Positions 37,239 to 45,139 of a stretch of DNA of 64,000 bases are shown piece after piece (position 1 is the stretch's first letter; every line of letters begins with the position of its first letter). The notes under the pieces are model-generated. The model saw only the letters and a program-made list of their open reading frames with translations. It was not told the DNA's origin and ran no database searches. Location: assembly GCF_003710105.1 (NCBI RefSeq), contig NZ_CP033325.1:3038001-3102000 (forward strand), written 5' to 3'. The stretch comes from Georgenia faecalis. Lineage in GTDB: Bacteria; Actinomycetota; Actinomycetes; Actinomycetales; Actinomycetaceae. Made by a program: the position numbers and the translations under genes.

Positions 37239-39314
37239 TCAGGGAGCGGGCGGCCCCCCGGCGGGCAGGGACAGGCCGAAGCGGGTGACGCCGTCGGCGC
37301 GGTCGTACCAGGCGTCACCGCCCAGGGCGCGGGCCAGCCGCCGCACGATGTACAGGCCCATGCCCGTCCCACGGAGGTTGCTGCCCCGGAGGAACATCTC
37401 GTCGAAGAGGCGGTCGGCGATCGCCTCGGGCACACCGGGCCCCGCGTCCTCCACGACGACGTCGACCGTGGTGGTGCCGCGTGAGGCGCGGACGGTCACG
37501 GGGCCCTCGCCGTACCGCGAGGCGTTGACGAGGTAGTTGACGACCACCTGCCCGAGCTGGCCGACGTCGGTGGTCACCTCGAGGTCCGCCGGGCAGTCGA
37601 CGACAACGTCAAGATCGGGGAAGGAGCTCGCCCGTTCCGCCACCACCGCCTCGAGCACGGGGCGCAGGGCGAGCGTCGTGGCCCGCACGCTCGCCCGTCC
37701 CGCGTCGAGGCGGGCGGCGAGGAGGAGCTCGTCGAGCATGGCGCGCATGTGGGCGGCGCTGGAGCCCACGGACGCGACGAGCTCCGCCCGCTCCTGCTCC
37801 TCGAGCTCGGCCCAGTGGTCCCCGAGCAGCGTCATCGTGCCCGAGACGACGGTGAGGGGGCTGCGCAGCTCGTGCGCGGCGATGGCGAGCAGGTCGGCCC
37901 GTTCCTGGGCGGCGACCTCCAGGCGCTGGTTGGCTCGCGAGAGCGCAGCGTTGGCCTGCGCGAGCTCCCGGGCCGTGCGCTCGAGGTCCTGGGACGCCTG
38001 GCGGTGCGCGGTCACGTCTCGGGTGACCTTGGCGAAGCCCACCAGCTCGCCGCGCACGTCGCGCAGCGCCGTGATGGTGACATTGGCCCAGAACAGGGTG
38101 CCGTCCTTGCGGACCCGCCAGCCCTCCTCCTGGTAGCGACCGTCGCGGGTGGCTGCCTTCAGCTCGTCCTCGGGGTGCGCGGAGTCGCGAGCGTCCCGGG
38201 TGTAGAAGATGCGGAAGTGCTGGCCCAGGATGTCGGTGGACCGGTACCCCTTGAGGCGCTCGGCCCCGCGGTTCCAGCTGGCGACGCGCCCCTCGCGGTC
38301 GAGCATGAAGATCGCGTAGTCCGCGACGCTCTCGACGAGGAGCCGGAAGCGCTCCTCACTCTCCAGCAGGGCCCGCTCGGTCGAGCGCTGGGCGCTGACG
38401 TCCTGGCTCTGCAGCAGGAGGTACAGCGGGCGCTGCGCGGAGTCCCGGACGGCAGCGAGCGTCGAGGTGACGATCCGCTCGGACCCGGCCAGGCGGTGCT
38501 CCACCTGCGTCACTCCCTCCTGGACGGCGGTGGCGACGGCGAAGGTGAGCAGGTCCCGGTCCGCCGCGGGGACGAGGTCGACGAGCGCGACGCCGACGAC
38601 CTCGACGGCGTCCGCGTCGAGCAGCGACGCGAGCGCCGCGTTCGCCCGAACCAGCTGGCCGGTGAGGGTGAGCGTGCCGATGCCGATGGCCGCCTGGTCG
38701 AAGACGGCCCGGAACCGCTCGACGTGCTCGGTGAGGATCCACTCGTCGGCGCCGTCCGGGGACGGTACGGACGCGGCCGGCCCGAGCCCGTGGTCACGCT
38801 GCGGGAGGGCGACGTGTGCCGCCGCGGGGCGCGCGGTGAAGTCCGCGCTCGCCGGCGGGGCGGCGTCGACGGGCGGGGCGTCGTCAACGGCCGCGGCGGC
38901 GACGGGCGGCGCCGGTGGGGCGCCGTCGGCCGTGGCCGCGGGCGAGGGCGGCCGGCTGGCGATGTCGAGGAGCGTCACGACGAGCGCGTCGATGGTGGCG
39001 CCCTTCTCCACGAACGCCGTCGCCCCGAGCGCGAGGGCGCGGGCCCGCAGCCCGTCCTCGGAGAACCCCGAGAACAGCACCACGCGGGTCTGCGGCGAGG
39101 ACGCCCGGATCGGGACGATGGCGTCGAGGCCGCCGAGCCCTGGCATCGAGACGTCGAGGAGGATGAGGTCGGGGCGCAGCTCCTCCGCGATGCGCACGGC
39201 GTCGTCGCCGGTCCCCCCTTCGGCCACGACAGCGAACGCCTGGGTGAGGCGCAGCCGCGCCCGCACGAGGGCGCGGACCTCGGGGGCGTCATCGACGATG
39301 GCGATCCGGTGCAC
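37239..39314 (-). CDS. Receiver-PAS-PAS-histidine kinase
   Basis: 691 residues from a GTG at 39314 (in-frame GTGs at 39320 and 39326 are equally possible; no good RBS). Order: receiver domain (1-120, phospho-acceptor in LILLDVSMPG near 52); an Ala/Pro/Asp-rich linker (about 120-190); PAS 1 (about 198-310); PAS 2 with S-box/PAC features (FRLLVESVADYAIFMLD, EEGWRVRKDGTLFWANV); HisKA with AAHELRSPLTV (His near 479); HATPase with VNYLVNASRYGEG and GTGMGLYIVRRLA. No TM helix, so a cytoplasmic sensor. An N-terminal receiver ahead of the kinase is an uncommon order. It follows the REC-ATPase gene by 64 bp. Confidence 0.92.
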   Translation of the reverse strand: MHRIAIVDDAPEVRALVRARLRLTQAFAVVAEGGTGDDAVRIAEELRPDLILLDVSMPGLGGLDAIVPIRASSPQTRVVLFSGFSEDGLRARALALGATAFVEKGATIDALVVTLLDIASRPPSPAATADGAPPAPPVAAAAVDDAPPVDAAPPASADFTARPAAAHVALPQRDHGLGPAASVPSPDGADEWILTEHVERFRAVFDQAAIGIGTLTLTGQLVRANAALASLLDADAVEVVGVALVDLVPAADRDLLTFAVATAVQEGVTQVEHRLAGSERIVTSTLAAVRDSAQRPLYLLLQSQDVSAQRSTERALLESEERFRLLVESVADYAIFMLDREGRVASWNRGAERLKGYRSTDILGQHFRIFYTRDARDSAHPEDELKAATRDGRYQEEGWRVRKDGTLFWANVTITALRDVRGELVGFAKVTRDVTAHRQASQDLERTARELAQANAALSRANQRLEVAAQERADLLAIAAHELRSPLTVVSGTMTLLGDHWAELEEQERAELVASVGSSAAHMRAMLDELLLAARLDAGRASVRATTLALRPVLEAVVAERASSFPDLDVVVDCPADLEVTTDVGQLGQVVVNYLVNASRYGEGPVTVRASRGTTTVDVVVEDAGPGVPEAIADRLFDEMFLRGSNLRGTGMGLYIVRRLARALGGDAWYDRADGVTRFGLSLPAGGPPAP

Positions 39315-39378
39315 AGTCACTGTCACAGTCCGGCACCGTAGCGCGCTCTCACGCGGGTACCTGCGGCCCTCACCGCGG

Positions 39379-40146
39379 CTACGGCCGCGCCGAGGACGAC
39401 GCCGCCATGTCGGGGGCGACGCGGGCCCAGACCACCTTGCCGCCGCCGTCGGCGGGCAGGACCCCCCAGCCGTGGGCGAGCAGGGAGATGAGGGTGAGCC
39501 CGTGCCACGGGTCGTTCCGGCCGCGGAAGACGGGGTCCGGCGTGCCCGGACCGCCGTCGGCGACCTCGATGCGCAGGGCGTCCTCGGTGAGGGCCAGGCG
39601 CACCGTGAAGGGGGTGCCGGCGTGCGCGACGGCGTTGCTGGCGAGCTCCCCGACGACGAGCTCCGCGTCGTAGAGGTTGCCCCGGTAGCCCCACCGCTCC
39701 GCGTGGTAGGCGAGGAAGGTCCGGGCCGCGGCGATGCTCGACGGCTCCGGGGGCAGGTCGAGGACGGCGACGTGACGCTCGGCGCCGCCGAGGTCCTCGA
39801 GGAGGTCGACGAGCGCTGCGACGTCCCGCCCCTTGGGGACGTACCCCTCGACCCAGCCGCGCAGCGCGTCGCCGCGGGCTCCGCCCAGGCCGGTGAAGAC
39901 CGCGACCTTCGCGCCCGGAGCGACCTCCCGCAGGAGGGTGAGGACCTCCTGGCCCTGCAGGCGCGGCAGGCCCAGGTCGAGGACGACGACGTCCGGCTGA
40001 CACTCGCGCGCGAGCGCGACCGCCCGCTCGCCGTCGCCCGCCTCACCGACCACCTCGAAGCCGCCGCGCAGGCGCAGCGTGGTGGCGACGAGCCGGCGGA
40101 GCTCGGGGACGTCGTCGACGAGGAGGACGCGGACGGTCATGGCCAT
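39379..40146 (-). CDS. Response regulator receiver fused to an RsbW-like ATP-binding domain
   Basis: 255 residues from ATG at 40146 (a second ATG at 40140 is the alternative). Receiver domain at 1-118 (VRVLLVDDVPELRRLV; Asp in VVVLDLGLP near 57; Lys in GYVPKGRD). The C-terminal half (about 142-250) is a HATPase_c_2 domain with N-box VGELASNAVAHAGTP and G-box IEVADGGPGTPDP, as in anti-sigma serine kinases, but without HisKA. Output may be phosphorylation or sequestration of an anti-anti-sigma partner. It lies upstream of the PAS kinase on the same strand, so the two form a signalling pair. Confidence 0.9.
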   Translation of the reverse strand: MAMTVRVLLVDDVPELRRLVATTLRLRGGFEVVGEAGDGERAVALARECQPDVVVLDLGLPRLQGQEVLTLLREVAPGAKVAVFTGLGGARGDALRGWVEGYVPKGRDVAALVDLLEDLGGAERHVAVLDLPPEPSSIAAARTFLAYHAERWGYRGNLYDAELVVGELASNAVAHAGTPFTVRLALTEDALRIEVADGGPGTPDPVFRGRNDPWHGLTLISLLAHGWGVLPADGGGKVVWARVAPDMAASSSARP

Positions 40147-40379
40147 TGATCGTAGTCCGGCATTCTGGACTGGGGACCGGGCCCGGCCCGCGGCGCCGCG
40201 GCGCTCACCAATGGGGGACATCCCAGCGCCATAGGCACAGCGATCTCACCCACAGGCCCGGCCACGGCGGCGCCGACATCGGCTGCGGCCCACCGCTGCC
40301 GGTTCCGCGTAGCCTGTCCCTCGGCGACGCGGCGTCGACCGGCTCCCGAGGGCCGGCCCTCCGACGCGGTGCGCACGCC

Positions 40380-40452
40380 GGGCCTCTAGCTCAATCGGCA
40401 GAGCAGCGGACTTTTAATCCGCGGGTTGTGGGTTCGATCCCCACGGGGCCCA
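40380..40452 (+). tRNA. tRNA-Lys (anticodon TTT)
   Basis: A 73-nt cloverleaf: acceptor GGGCCTC/GGGGCCC (one G-T), D arm AGCTCAATCGGCAGAGC, anticodon stem GCGGA/TCCGC with loop CTTTTAA, T arm GTGGG-TTCGATC-CCCAC. CCA is not encoded. The 233 bp before it (40147-40379) contain no gene I can support. Confidence 0.97.
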
Positions 40453-40533
40453 CGTCGTTGTGCGGGACCCACCGCCGGCGCAACCGAGGTTCGATGTGGC
40501 AGACGACTCAGCCCGAGACCCGACGCGCCCGCG

Positions 40534-41169
40534 TCACGCCGCGGGGAGCACCCGCTGCAGCGCGGCCTCGTCACCCTCGACCGTGAGCCCCGCCTCGAGG
40601 GCACGAGCCAGGGGGACCGCGCCCTGGATCAGCCCGACGAGGAGAGGCCCGGGACCGTCGACCCGGGCGGCGAGGGCGGCGTCGGCTGCGCACGGACGGA
40701 CCTGGACGAACCCGCGTACCGCCGTGACGTCGAAGCCGTCGTGGAGGTCGCCGAAGCGGAGGACGACGTCGTCGTCGTCGGGGCGGTTGTCCCGCAGCAG
40801 GTACCGGGCGGGCAGGCTCAGCCAGTGCATCTGGAAGGCGGCGTCGCGCGGCGCGGCCGGCACGGTCGGCGCCCCCCACTTCATCAGCTCGCGCACGACC
40901 CCCTCCAGGCTGCGCCCCCGGTCGGTCAGCCGGTAGGCGCCACCGGCCGCCGCCGACGAGGACGGCACCTGCTCGAGCACGCCCTGCTCCTGGAGCGCCC
41001 GGAGCCGCTGCGCGAGGAGGTTGGGGGCCACCCCGGGCAGGCCCCGTTGCAGCTCGGTGAAGCGGGCCTCGCCGCGGGTGAGGAGCTCCCGGACGATGAG
41101 CAGGGTCCACCGGTCACCGACGACGTCGAGGGCGCGAGCCACCGCGCACAGCTGGCCGTACGACTTCAT
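40534..41169 (-). CDS. HxlR-type winged-helix transcriptional regulator
   Basis: 211 residues. The N-terminal HxlR domain starts with YGQLCAVARALDVVGDRWTLLIVRELLTRGEARFTELQ and continues LPGVAPNLLAQRLRALQEQGVLEQ. The C-terminal roughly 100 residues form an SCP2/sterol-carrier-like extension (DDDDVVLRFGDLHDGFDVTAVRGF) that could hold a ligand. RBS AGGAGTG precedes the ATG at 41169. Divergent from the SnoaL-like gene, which it probably regulates. No cysteine near the HTH suggests redox sensing. Confidence 0.9.
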   Translation of the reverse strand: MKSYGQLCAVARALDVVGDRWTLLIVRELLTRGEARFTELQRGLPGVAPNLLAQRLRALQEQGVLEQVPSSSAAAGGAYRLTDRGRSLEGVVRELMKWGAPTVPAAPRDAAFQMHWLSLPARYLLRDNRPDDDDVVLRFGDLHDGFDVTAVRGFVQVRPCAADAALAARVDGPGPLLVGLIQGAVPLARALEAGLTVEGDEAALQRVLPAA

Positions 41170-41210
41170 GGGTCACTCCTCTTGACAACCGGGACCGCCT
41201 GCTAGAGATT

Positions 41211-41217
41211 TTATAGT
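41211..41217. promoter_or_regulatory. TATA-like element in the HxlR/SnoaL-like divergent promoter
   Basis: TTATAGT on the plus strand, reading ACTATAAAA on the minus strand. It is the only A/T-rich hexamer in the 98-bp intergenic region and could serve as -10 in either direction. The minus-strand reading leaves about 35 nt of leader with AGGAGTG. A TTGACA at 41182 is too far for a standard pairing. Confidence 0.45.
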
Positions 41218-41267
41218 GCGCCATCGCTCGTTCCCACCTCGCTCGTCCCACACGATGGAGGCCCGTC

Positions 41268-41651
41268 ATGTCGCACCTCTCGCCCTCCGCGCCGCCCGTG
41301 CTGGAGCGTTACTACGAGATCTTGACCGGCGGCGCGGACGCCTACGGGCGGGGCGAGGAGCTTCGCTCCCTGCTGTCCGAGCGCCTCGAGTTCAGCGGCG
41401 CGCTCGCCGGTCGTCACACCGATGCCACCGACGGGTTCCTCCACGGGGTCGCCGGTTTCATCGGCGCCGTGCAGAGCATCGACGTCGTCGACGAGGTCCA
41501 CGACGGCGACAGCTCGGCCGTGCTCTACGACGCCGTCCTCCCCGGCGGGACGGTCCGCTTCGCGGAGTTCTTCACCTTCGACGACGGCCGCATCGACCGC
41601 CTCTTCCTGCACTACGACGGCCCGGACTACCTCGCCAAGGGCGGCCGCTGA
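41268..41651 (+). CDS. NTF2/SnoaL-like polyketide-cyclase-fold protein
   Basis: 127 residues with an alpha+beta cone pattern: LERYYEILTGGADAYGRGEELRSLLSERLEFSGALAG, then a central helix and a C-terminal beta sheet (AVLYDAVLPGGTVRFAEFFTFDDGRIDRLFLHYD). It resembles SnoaL-like/nuclear transport factor 2 proteins; the ligand or reaction is unknown. GATGGAGG precedes the ATG. Divergent from the HxlR regulator and 37 bp upstream of the TfoX-like gene, with which it may be co-transcribed. Confidence 0.82.
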   Translation: MSHLSPSAPPVLERYYEILTGGADAYGRGEELRSLLSERLEFSGALAGRHTDATDGFLHGVAGFIGAVQSIDVVDEVHDGDSSAVLYDAVLPGGTVRFAEFFTFDDGRIDRLFLHYDGPDYLAKGGR

Positions 41652-41688
41652 CCGACCCCGCCGGTCCCCCACGTCCCCGGAGGCAGCG

Positions 41689-42027
41689 ATGACCGACGAC
41701 GACCTCGCCGCTCGGGTCCGGGCCGCCCTGCCCGGCGACGGGGTGGTGCGGGAGGTCCCGATGTTCGGCGGGCTGGCGTTCATGCTCGACAAGCGCATGG
41801 TGGTCTCGGTCGGCCGCGACGGCACCCTGGCGGTCCGCGTCGACCCCGGCCGGTCCGCGGAGCTCCTGTCGATCCCGGACGCCCGGCCGGCGGTCATGGG
41901 CGCCGACCGCCCCATGGGGCCGGGGTGGATCACGGTCGCCGCGGACGGCCTGCGCACCGACGGACAGCTGGGCGACTGGCTTGCCGTCGCGCTCGAGCAC
42001 CACGGCCGGGCTGGGCCGCCGCGGTAG
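41689..42027 (+). CDS. TfoX/Sxy N-terminal domain protein
   Basis: 112 residues, ATG at 41689 with CCGGAGG upstream. REVPMFGGLAFMLDKRMVVSVG is the TfoX N-terminal domain core, followed by GWITVAADGL. The C-terminal domain of competence regulators is absent, so a Sxy-like role is not expected. Function unknown in actinobacteria. Confidence 0.9.
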   Translation: MTDDDLAARVRAALPGDGVVREVPMFGGLAFMLDKRMVVSVGRDGTLAVRVDPGRSAELLSIPDARPAVMGADRPMGPGWITVAADGLRTDGQLGDWLAVALEHHGRAGPPR

Positions 42028-42200
42028 AGCCCCCGCTCTCCCCCGCCGGTAGGCAGGGACGGGGGTCCGCACCCGGGAGGGGAGGTTCGTCCCCCGGGCG
42101 GCCCTGTTCTCGAGCGTGATGGATGCGACCCGGACTCATCGGGGCTTTCCGCGCCGATCTCACCGACACTGGAGGTCCACCACACCCCAGGAGGAGCCTC

Positions 42201-42605
42201 ATGCCTACACCCCCGCTGCCCGACGACGTGATCACCATGCTCGAGCGACCGAACCCCGCCGTCATGGCCACGGTCCGCAAGGACGGTTCCCCCGTCACGG
42301 CCGCGACCTGGTACCTGTGGGAGGACGGCCGCGTCCTGCTCAACCTCGACGAGACGCGGGTCCGCCTGCAGCACATCCGACGGGACCCGCGGGTCTCGCT
42401 CACCGTGCTCGCCGGGGATGACTGGCACAGCCACATCACCCTCGTCGGACGCATCACGGAGCTGCGCCCGGACGCGGACCGCTCCGACATCGACCGCATC
42501 TCCCAGCACTACACCGGGAACGCCTACCCCGACCGTGTCGGCGCACGGTGGAGCGCCTGGATGGAGATCGACCGCTGGTACGGCTGGGGCGCGCTCAAGC
42601 ACTGA
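42201..42605 (+). CDS. PPOX-class F420/FMN-dependent oxidoreductase
   Basis: 134 residues, ATG at 42201 with AGGAGGAG upstream. Split-barrel flavin fold: NPAVMATVRKDGSPVTAATWYLWEDGRVLLNLDETRVRLQHIRRDPRVSLTVL, typical of TIGR03618-type F420-dependent enzymes. The C-terminus is Trp-rich (ARWSAWMEIDRWYGWGALKH). Probably uses F420H2 to reduce a small organic substrate; the cofactor is inferred from family likeness. Ends before a strong hairpin. Confidence 0.87.
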   Translation: MPTPPLPDDVITMLERPNPAVMATVRKDGSPVTAATWYLWEDGRVLLNLDETRVRLQHIRRDPRVSLTVLAGDDWHSHITLVGRITELRPDADRSDIDRISQHYTGNAYPDRVGARWSAWMEIDRWYGWGALKH

Positions 42606-42617
42606 GCTCACCCCCAC

Positions 42618-42650
42618 GGCACGCCCCCGGGGAACCCTCGGGGGCGTGCC
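42618..42650. terminator. Bidirectional terminator
   Basis: GGCACGCCCCCG (42618-42629) pairs with CGGGGGCGTGCC (42639-42650) over 12 bp, 9-nt loop, between convergent stops of the PPOX gene (+) and the DHFR-like gene (-). Confidence 0.85.
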
Positions 42651-42658
42651 GACCCCGC

Positions 42659-43276
42659 TCAGCCCGCCGACGACGGCACGGTGGCCTTGACGTCGTCGTA
42701 GCCCGCGGGGGCGGGAGCGGCGGTGGGCGCGTAGATGAGCCGGACGACGCCGGAGGGGAAGACCTCGGAGCGCAGCAGCTCCAGCGGGTAGCGCGCGTCC
42801 CCCTCGTCGAACAGGCGCTTGCCGCGGCGCGCGGCGACCGGGTGGACGAGCAGGCGCAGCTCGTCGAGCAGCCCGGCGTCGAGGAGCTGTCGCACGACGG
42901 AGATCGAGCCGGGTACGAGGATGCGCCGGGTGCCCGGGTCCGCCTTGAGCGCGGTGACGGCCTCGACGAGGTCGCCCTCGAGGCGCTGGGCGTTGCGCCA
43001 GCCGAGCTCCCCGGTGCCGCGGGAGACGACGACCTTGCGGGTGTCACCCAGCCGCCGGGCGAAGGGGGCATCCTCCTCGCCCGCGTCCTCGCGATCGGGC
43101 CAGGCGCCGACGAAGCTGTCCCACGTCGCGCGTCCGAGGAGGAGGACGTCGGCCTCCTGGTAGTCCTCGTCGACGGCGTTCGCCATGTGCTCGTCGTAGT
43201 ACGGGAAGTGCCACTCCGGGTCCACCTCGGTGACGCCGTCGAGCGAGATGAACAGGGTGGAGACGATCGTGGCCAT
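42659..43276 (-). CDS. Dihydrofolate reductase / RibD C-terminal family protein
   Basis: 205 residues, ATG at 43276 with GGAGGA upstream. Family signature: starts ATIVSTLFISLDGVTE, then DVLLLGRATWDSFVGAWP, KVVVSRGTG, GTRRILVPGSISVVRQLLDAGLLDELRLLVHPV and GKRLFDEGD. It is one of the stand-alone NADPH-dependent RibD_C-fold reductases common in actinobacteria, not the essential FolA. Substrate unknown. An upstream in-frame extension lacks an RBS. Confidence 0.9.
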   Translation of the reverse strand: MATIVSTLFISLDGVTEVDPEWHFPYYDEHMANAVDEDYQEADVLLLGRATWDSFVGAWPDREDAGEEDAPFARRLGDTRKVVVSRGTGELGWRNAQRLEGDLVEAVTALKADPGTRRILVPGSISVVRQLLDAGLLDELRLLVHPVAARRGKRLFDEGDARYPLELLRSEVFPSGVVRLIYAPTAAPAPAGYDDVKATVPSSAG

Positions 43277-43420
43277 GCTCGGTCCTCCGTGCTGGTGGGG
43301 GTGTCGTTCGGGTAGACCCCCGGCGCCAGGAGAACTCATCGGCCCGTACCCATGCCGTGGCCGCGGCGGGAGACCGAGCGGGCCACCCGGCCCCGCGTCG
43401 GGCGGCGGTGAACGAGAGAC

Positions 43421-43458
43421 GTCCCCCCGGGTCCGGCGTGAGCCGGTCCCGAGGGGAC
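43421..43458 (-). terminator. Terminator of the DEAD-box helicase gene
   Basis: 17-nt arms 43421-43437 and 43442-43458. In the minus-strand RNA they pair with one U-G and a single A-A mismatch, loop 4 nt. It starts 15 bp beyond the helicase stop. Confidence 0.75.
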
Positions 43459-43472
43459 GCGTCAGGGGTGGA

Positions 43473-44921
43473 TCAGGCGGCGCTGGGGCGGCGCCCGCCG
43501 GAACGACGGCGCCCGCCGCCGCCACCGGCGGAGTGCGCGGCAGCGGAGTGACTGCGGCCCGCCGAGGAGGAGGTACCGCCGCTGGAGGTGCCACCGGAGC
43601 TGCGGCGGGGCTGGCCCGGACGGCCGTCCTGCCCGCCCTGGCCGCGGCCCCCGGCGCCGCGGGAGCGCCCGGACCCGCCGGAACGACCACCGGCACCACC
43701 GCCGGAGCGCCCGCTGCCCGCAGGGGAGGCCGGCGGCATGGCCGGCGGCATGACGACGGCGGCCACCTGGCCGGTGAGCTTGGCGATGACCTCGTCGCCG
43801 GGGCGGACCCGGATGGGCTTGACGTTGATCTTGGCCTGGCGGGTCAGCGTGCGGACGTCACCGGTCTCCTCGGGGAGCATGAGGGTGACGACGTCGCCGC
43901 CGGAGCCGGCGCGGGCGGTACGGCCCGAGCGGTGCAGGTACGCCTTGTGCTCGGCCGGCGGGTCGACGTGCACGACGAGCTCGATGTCGTCGACGTGGAT
44001 GCCGCGGGCGGCGATGTCGGTGGCCACGAGGACGCGCACGGAGCCGGAGGAGAACGCCGCGAGGTTCCGCTCACGCGCGGGCTGGGTGAGGTTGCCGTGC
44101 AGGTCGACGGCGGGGACCCCGCCGGCGGTGAGCTGCTTGGCGAGCTTCTTGGCCTGGTGCTTCGTGCGGGTGAAGAGCACCCGACGACCCGTGCCCGAGG
44201 CGAGCTCGTGGATGACGAGCTTCTTGTCCTCGGCGCCGCTGAGGGCGAGGACGTGGTGGGTCATCGCGGAGACGGGCGACTCGGCGCTGTCCACCGAGTG
44301 ACGCAGGGGGTCCGTGAGGTAGCGCTTGACGAGGATGTCGACGCCGTTGTCCAGCGTGGCGGAGAAGAGCATCCGCTGGCCGCGGGCCGGGGTCTTGTCC
44401 ATGATCCGCTTGACGCCCGGGAGGAAGCCGAGGTCGGCCATGTGGTCGGCCTCGTCGAGCACGGTGATCTCGACGGCGTCGAGGGTGAGGAGCTTCTGGT
44501 TGAGCAGGTCCTCGAGGCGGCCGGGGCAGGCGATGAGGATGTCGATGCCGCCGCGCAGCGCCGTCACCTGACGGGACTGCGTGACGCCACCGAAGATCGT
44601 CGTCGTCGTCATGTTCATCGCCTTGGCGATGGGCTCGACCGTCGCGTTGATCTGGTTGGCGAGCTCACGCGTCGGCGCGAGGATGAGGCCGCGCGGACGG
44701 CTCGGCGTGCGGCGGGTGCCGGACGCGGCGAGGCGCGTGACCATGGGCAGGGCGAACGCGAGGGTCTTGCCGGACCCGGTGCGGCCACGTCCGAGGACGT
44801 CGCGGCCCTTGAGCGTGTCCGGCAGCGTCGCCGACTGGATGGGGAACGGGGTGGTGAGACCGCACTTGTCGAGGTGCGTGAGCACGGGCGCGGGCAGGGC
44901 AAAGGACGCGAAGGAGGTCAA
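43473..44921 (-). CDS. DEAD-box RNA helicase
   Basis: 482 residues. Q motif PFPIQSATLPDTLKGRDVLG, motif I GRTGSGKT, Ia APTRELA, II VLDEADHMADLGF, III SATL, IV-VI LFTRTKHQAKKL, ATDIAARGIHV and HRSGRTARAG. The C-terminal roughly 90 residues are Gly/Ser/Arg-rich and low-complexity, typical of RNA-contacting tails. The best start is a rare TTG at 44921 (L/M-TSFASFALPAPV) with AAAGG upstream; no ATG or GTG is available nearby. Probably acts in ribosome assembly or cold adaptation. Confidence 0.93.
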   Translation of the reverse strand: MTSFASFALPAPVLTHLDKCGLTTPFPIQSATLPDTLKGRDVLGRGRTGSGKTLAFALPMVTRLAASGTRRTPSRPRGLILAPTRELANQINATVEPIAKAMNMTTTTIFGGVTQSRQVTALRGGIDILIACPGRLEDLLNQKLLTLDAVEITVLDEADHMADLGFLPGVKRIMDKTPARGQRMLFSATLDNGVDILVKRYLTDPLRHSVDSAESPVSAMTHHVLALSGAEDKKLVIHELASGTGRRVLFTRTKHQAKKLAKQLTAGGVPAVDLHGNLTQPARERNLAAFSSGSVRVLVATDIAARGIHVDDIELVVHVDPPAEHKAYLHRSGRTARAGSGGDVVTLMLPEETGDVRTLTRQAKINVKPIRVRPGDEVIAKLTGQVAAVVMPPAMPPASPAGSGRSGGGAGGRSGGSGRSRGAGGRGQGGQDGRPGQPRRSSGGTSSGGTSSSAGRSHSAAAHSAGGGGGRRRSGGRRPSAA

Positions 44922-45019
44922 GGGGGCCTTTCGGGCTCTGAGGGGTCGGAGTTCGCCGCATAAGGACGGCAGCGGTTGATCAGCTGCGCGGAACTCGACG
45001 ACGCTGGGCCGATGGCGGC

Positions 45020-45074
45020 CACACCCCCACTATGCCCTACAAACGTCGATCTGGGGGTGTGACGTTCATCTGGG
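45020..45074. repeat. Nested inverted and direct repeats in the helicase/oxidoreductase promoter region
   Basis: CACACCCCCA (45020-45029) is the exact inverted copy of TGGGGGTGTG (45052-45061). Overlapping it, ACGTCGATCTGGG (45043-45055) and ACGTTCATCTGGG (45062-45074) are direct repeats 19 bp apart, i.e. on the same helix face. A plausible multi-site regulator target. Confidence 0.5.
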
Positions 45075-45139
45075 CCCCCTCTCGAGGCCACGCCCGCCCC
45101 CGGTTGCCTCGACGGGCCCGGGGTCGCACTGTGGTGCGC

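Noticed and set aside
41182-41217. TTGACA (41182) plus TATAGT (41212) as a plus-strand promoter of the SnoaL-like gene.
   Set aside because: The spacing is 24 bp, far from 16-19 bp. The TATA element may still be a -10 on its own, but the pair is not a standard promoter.
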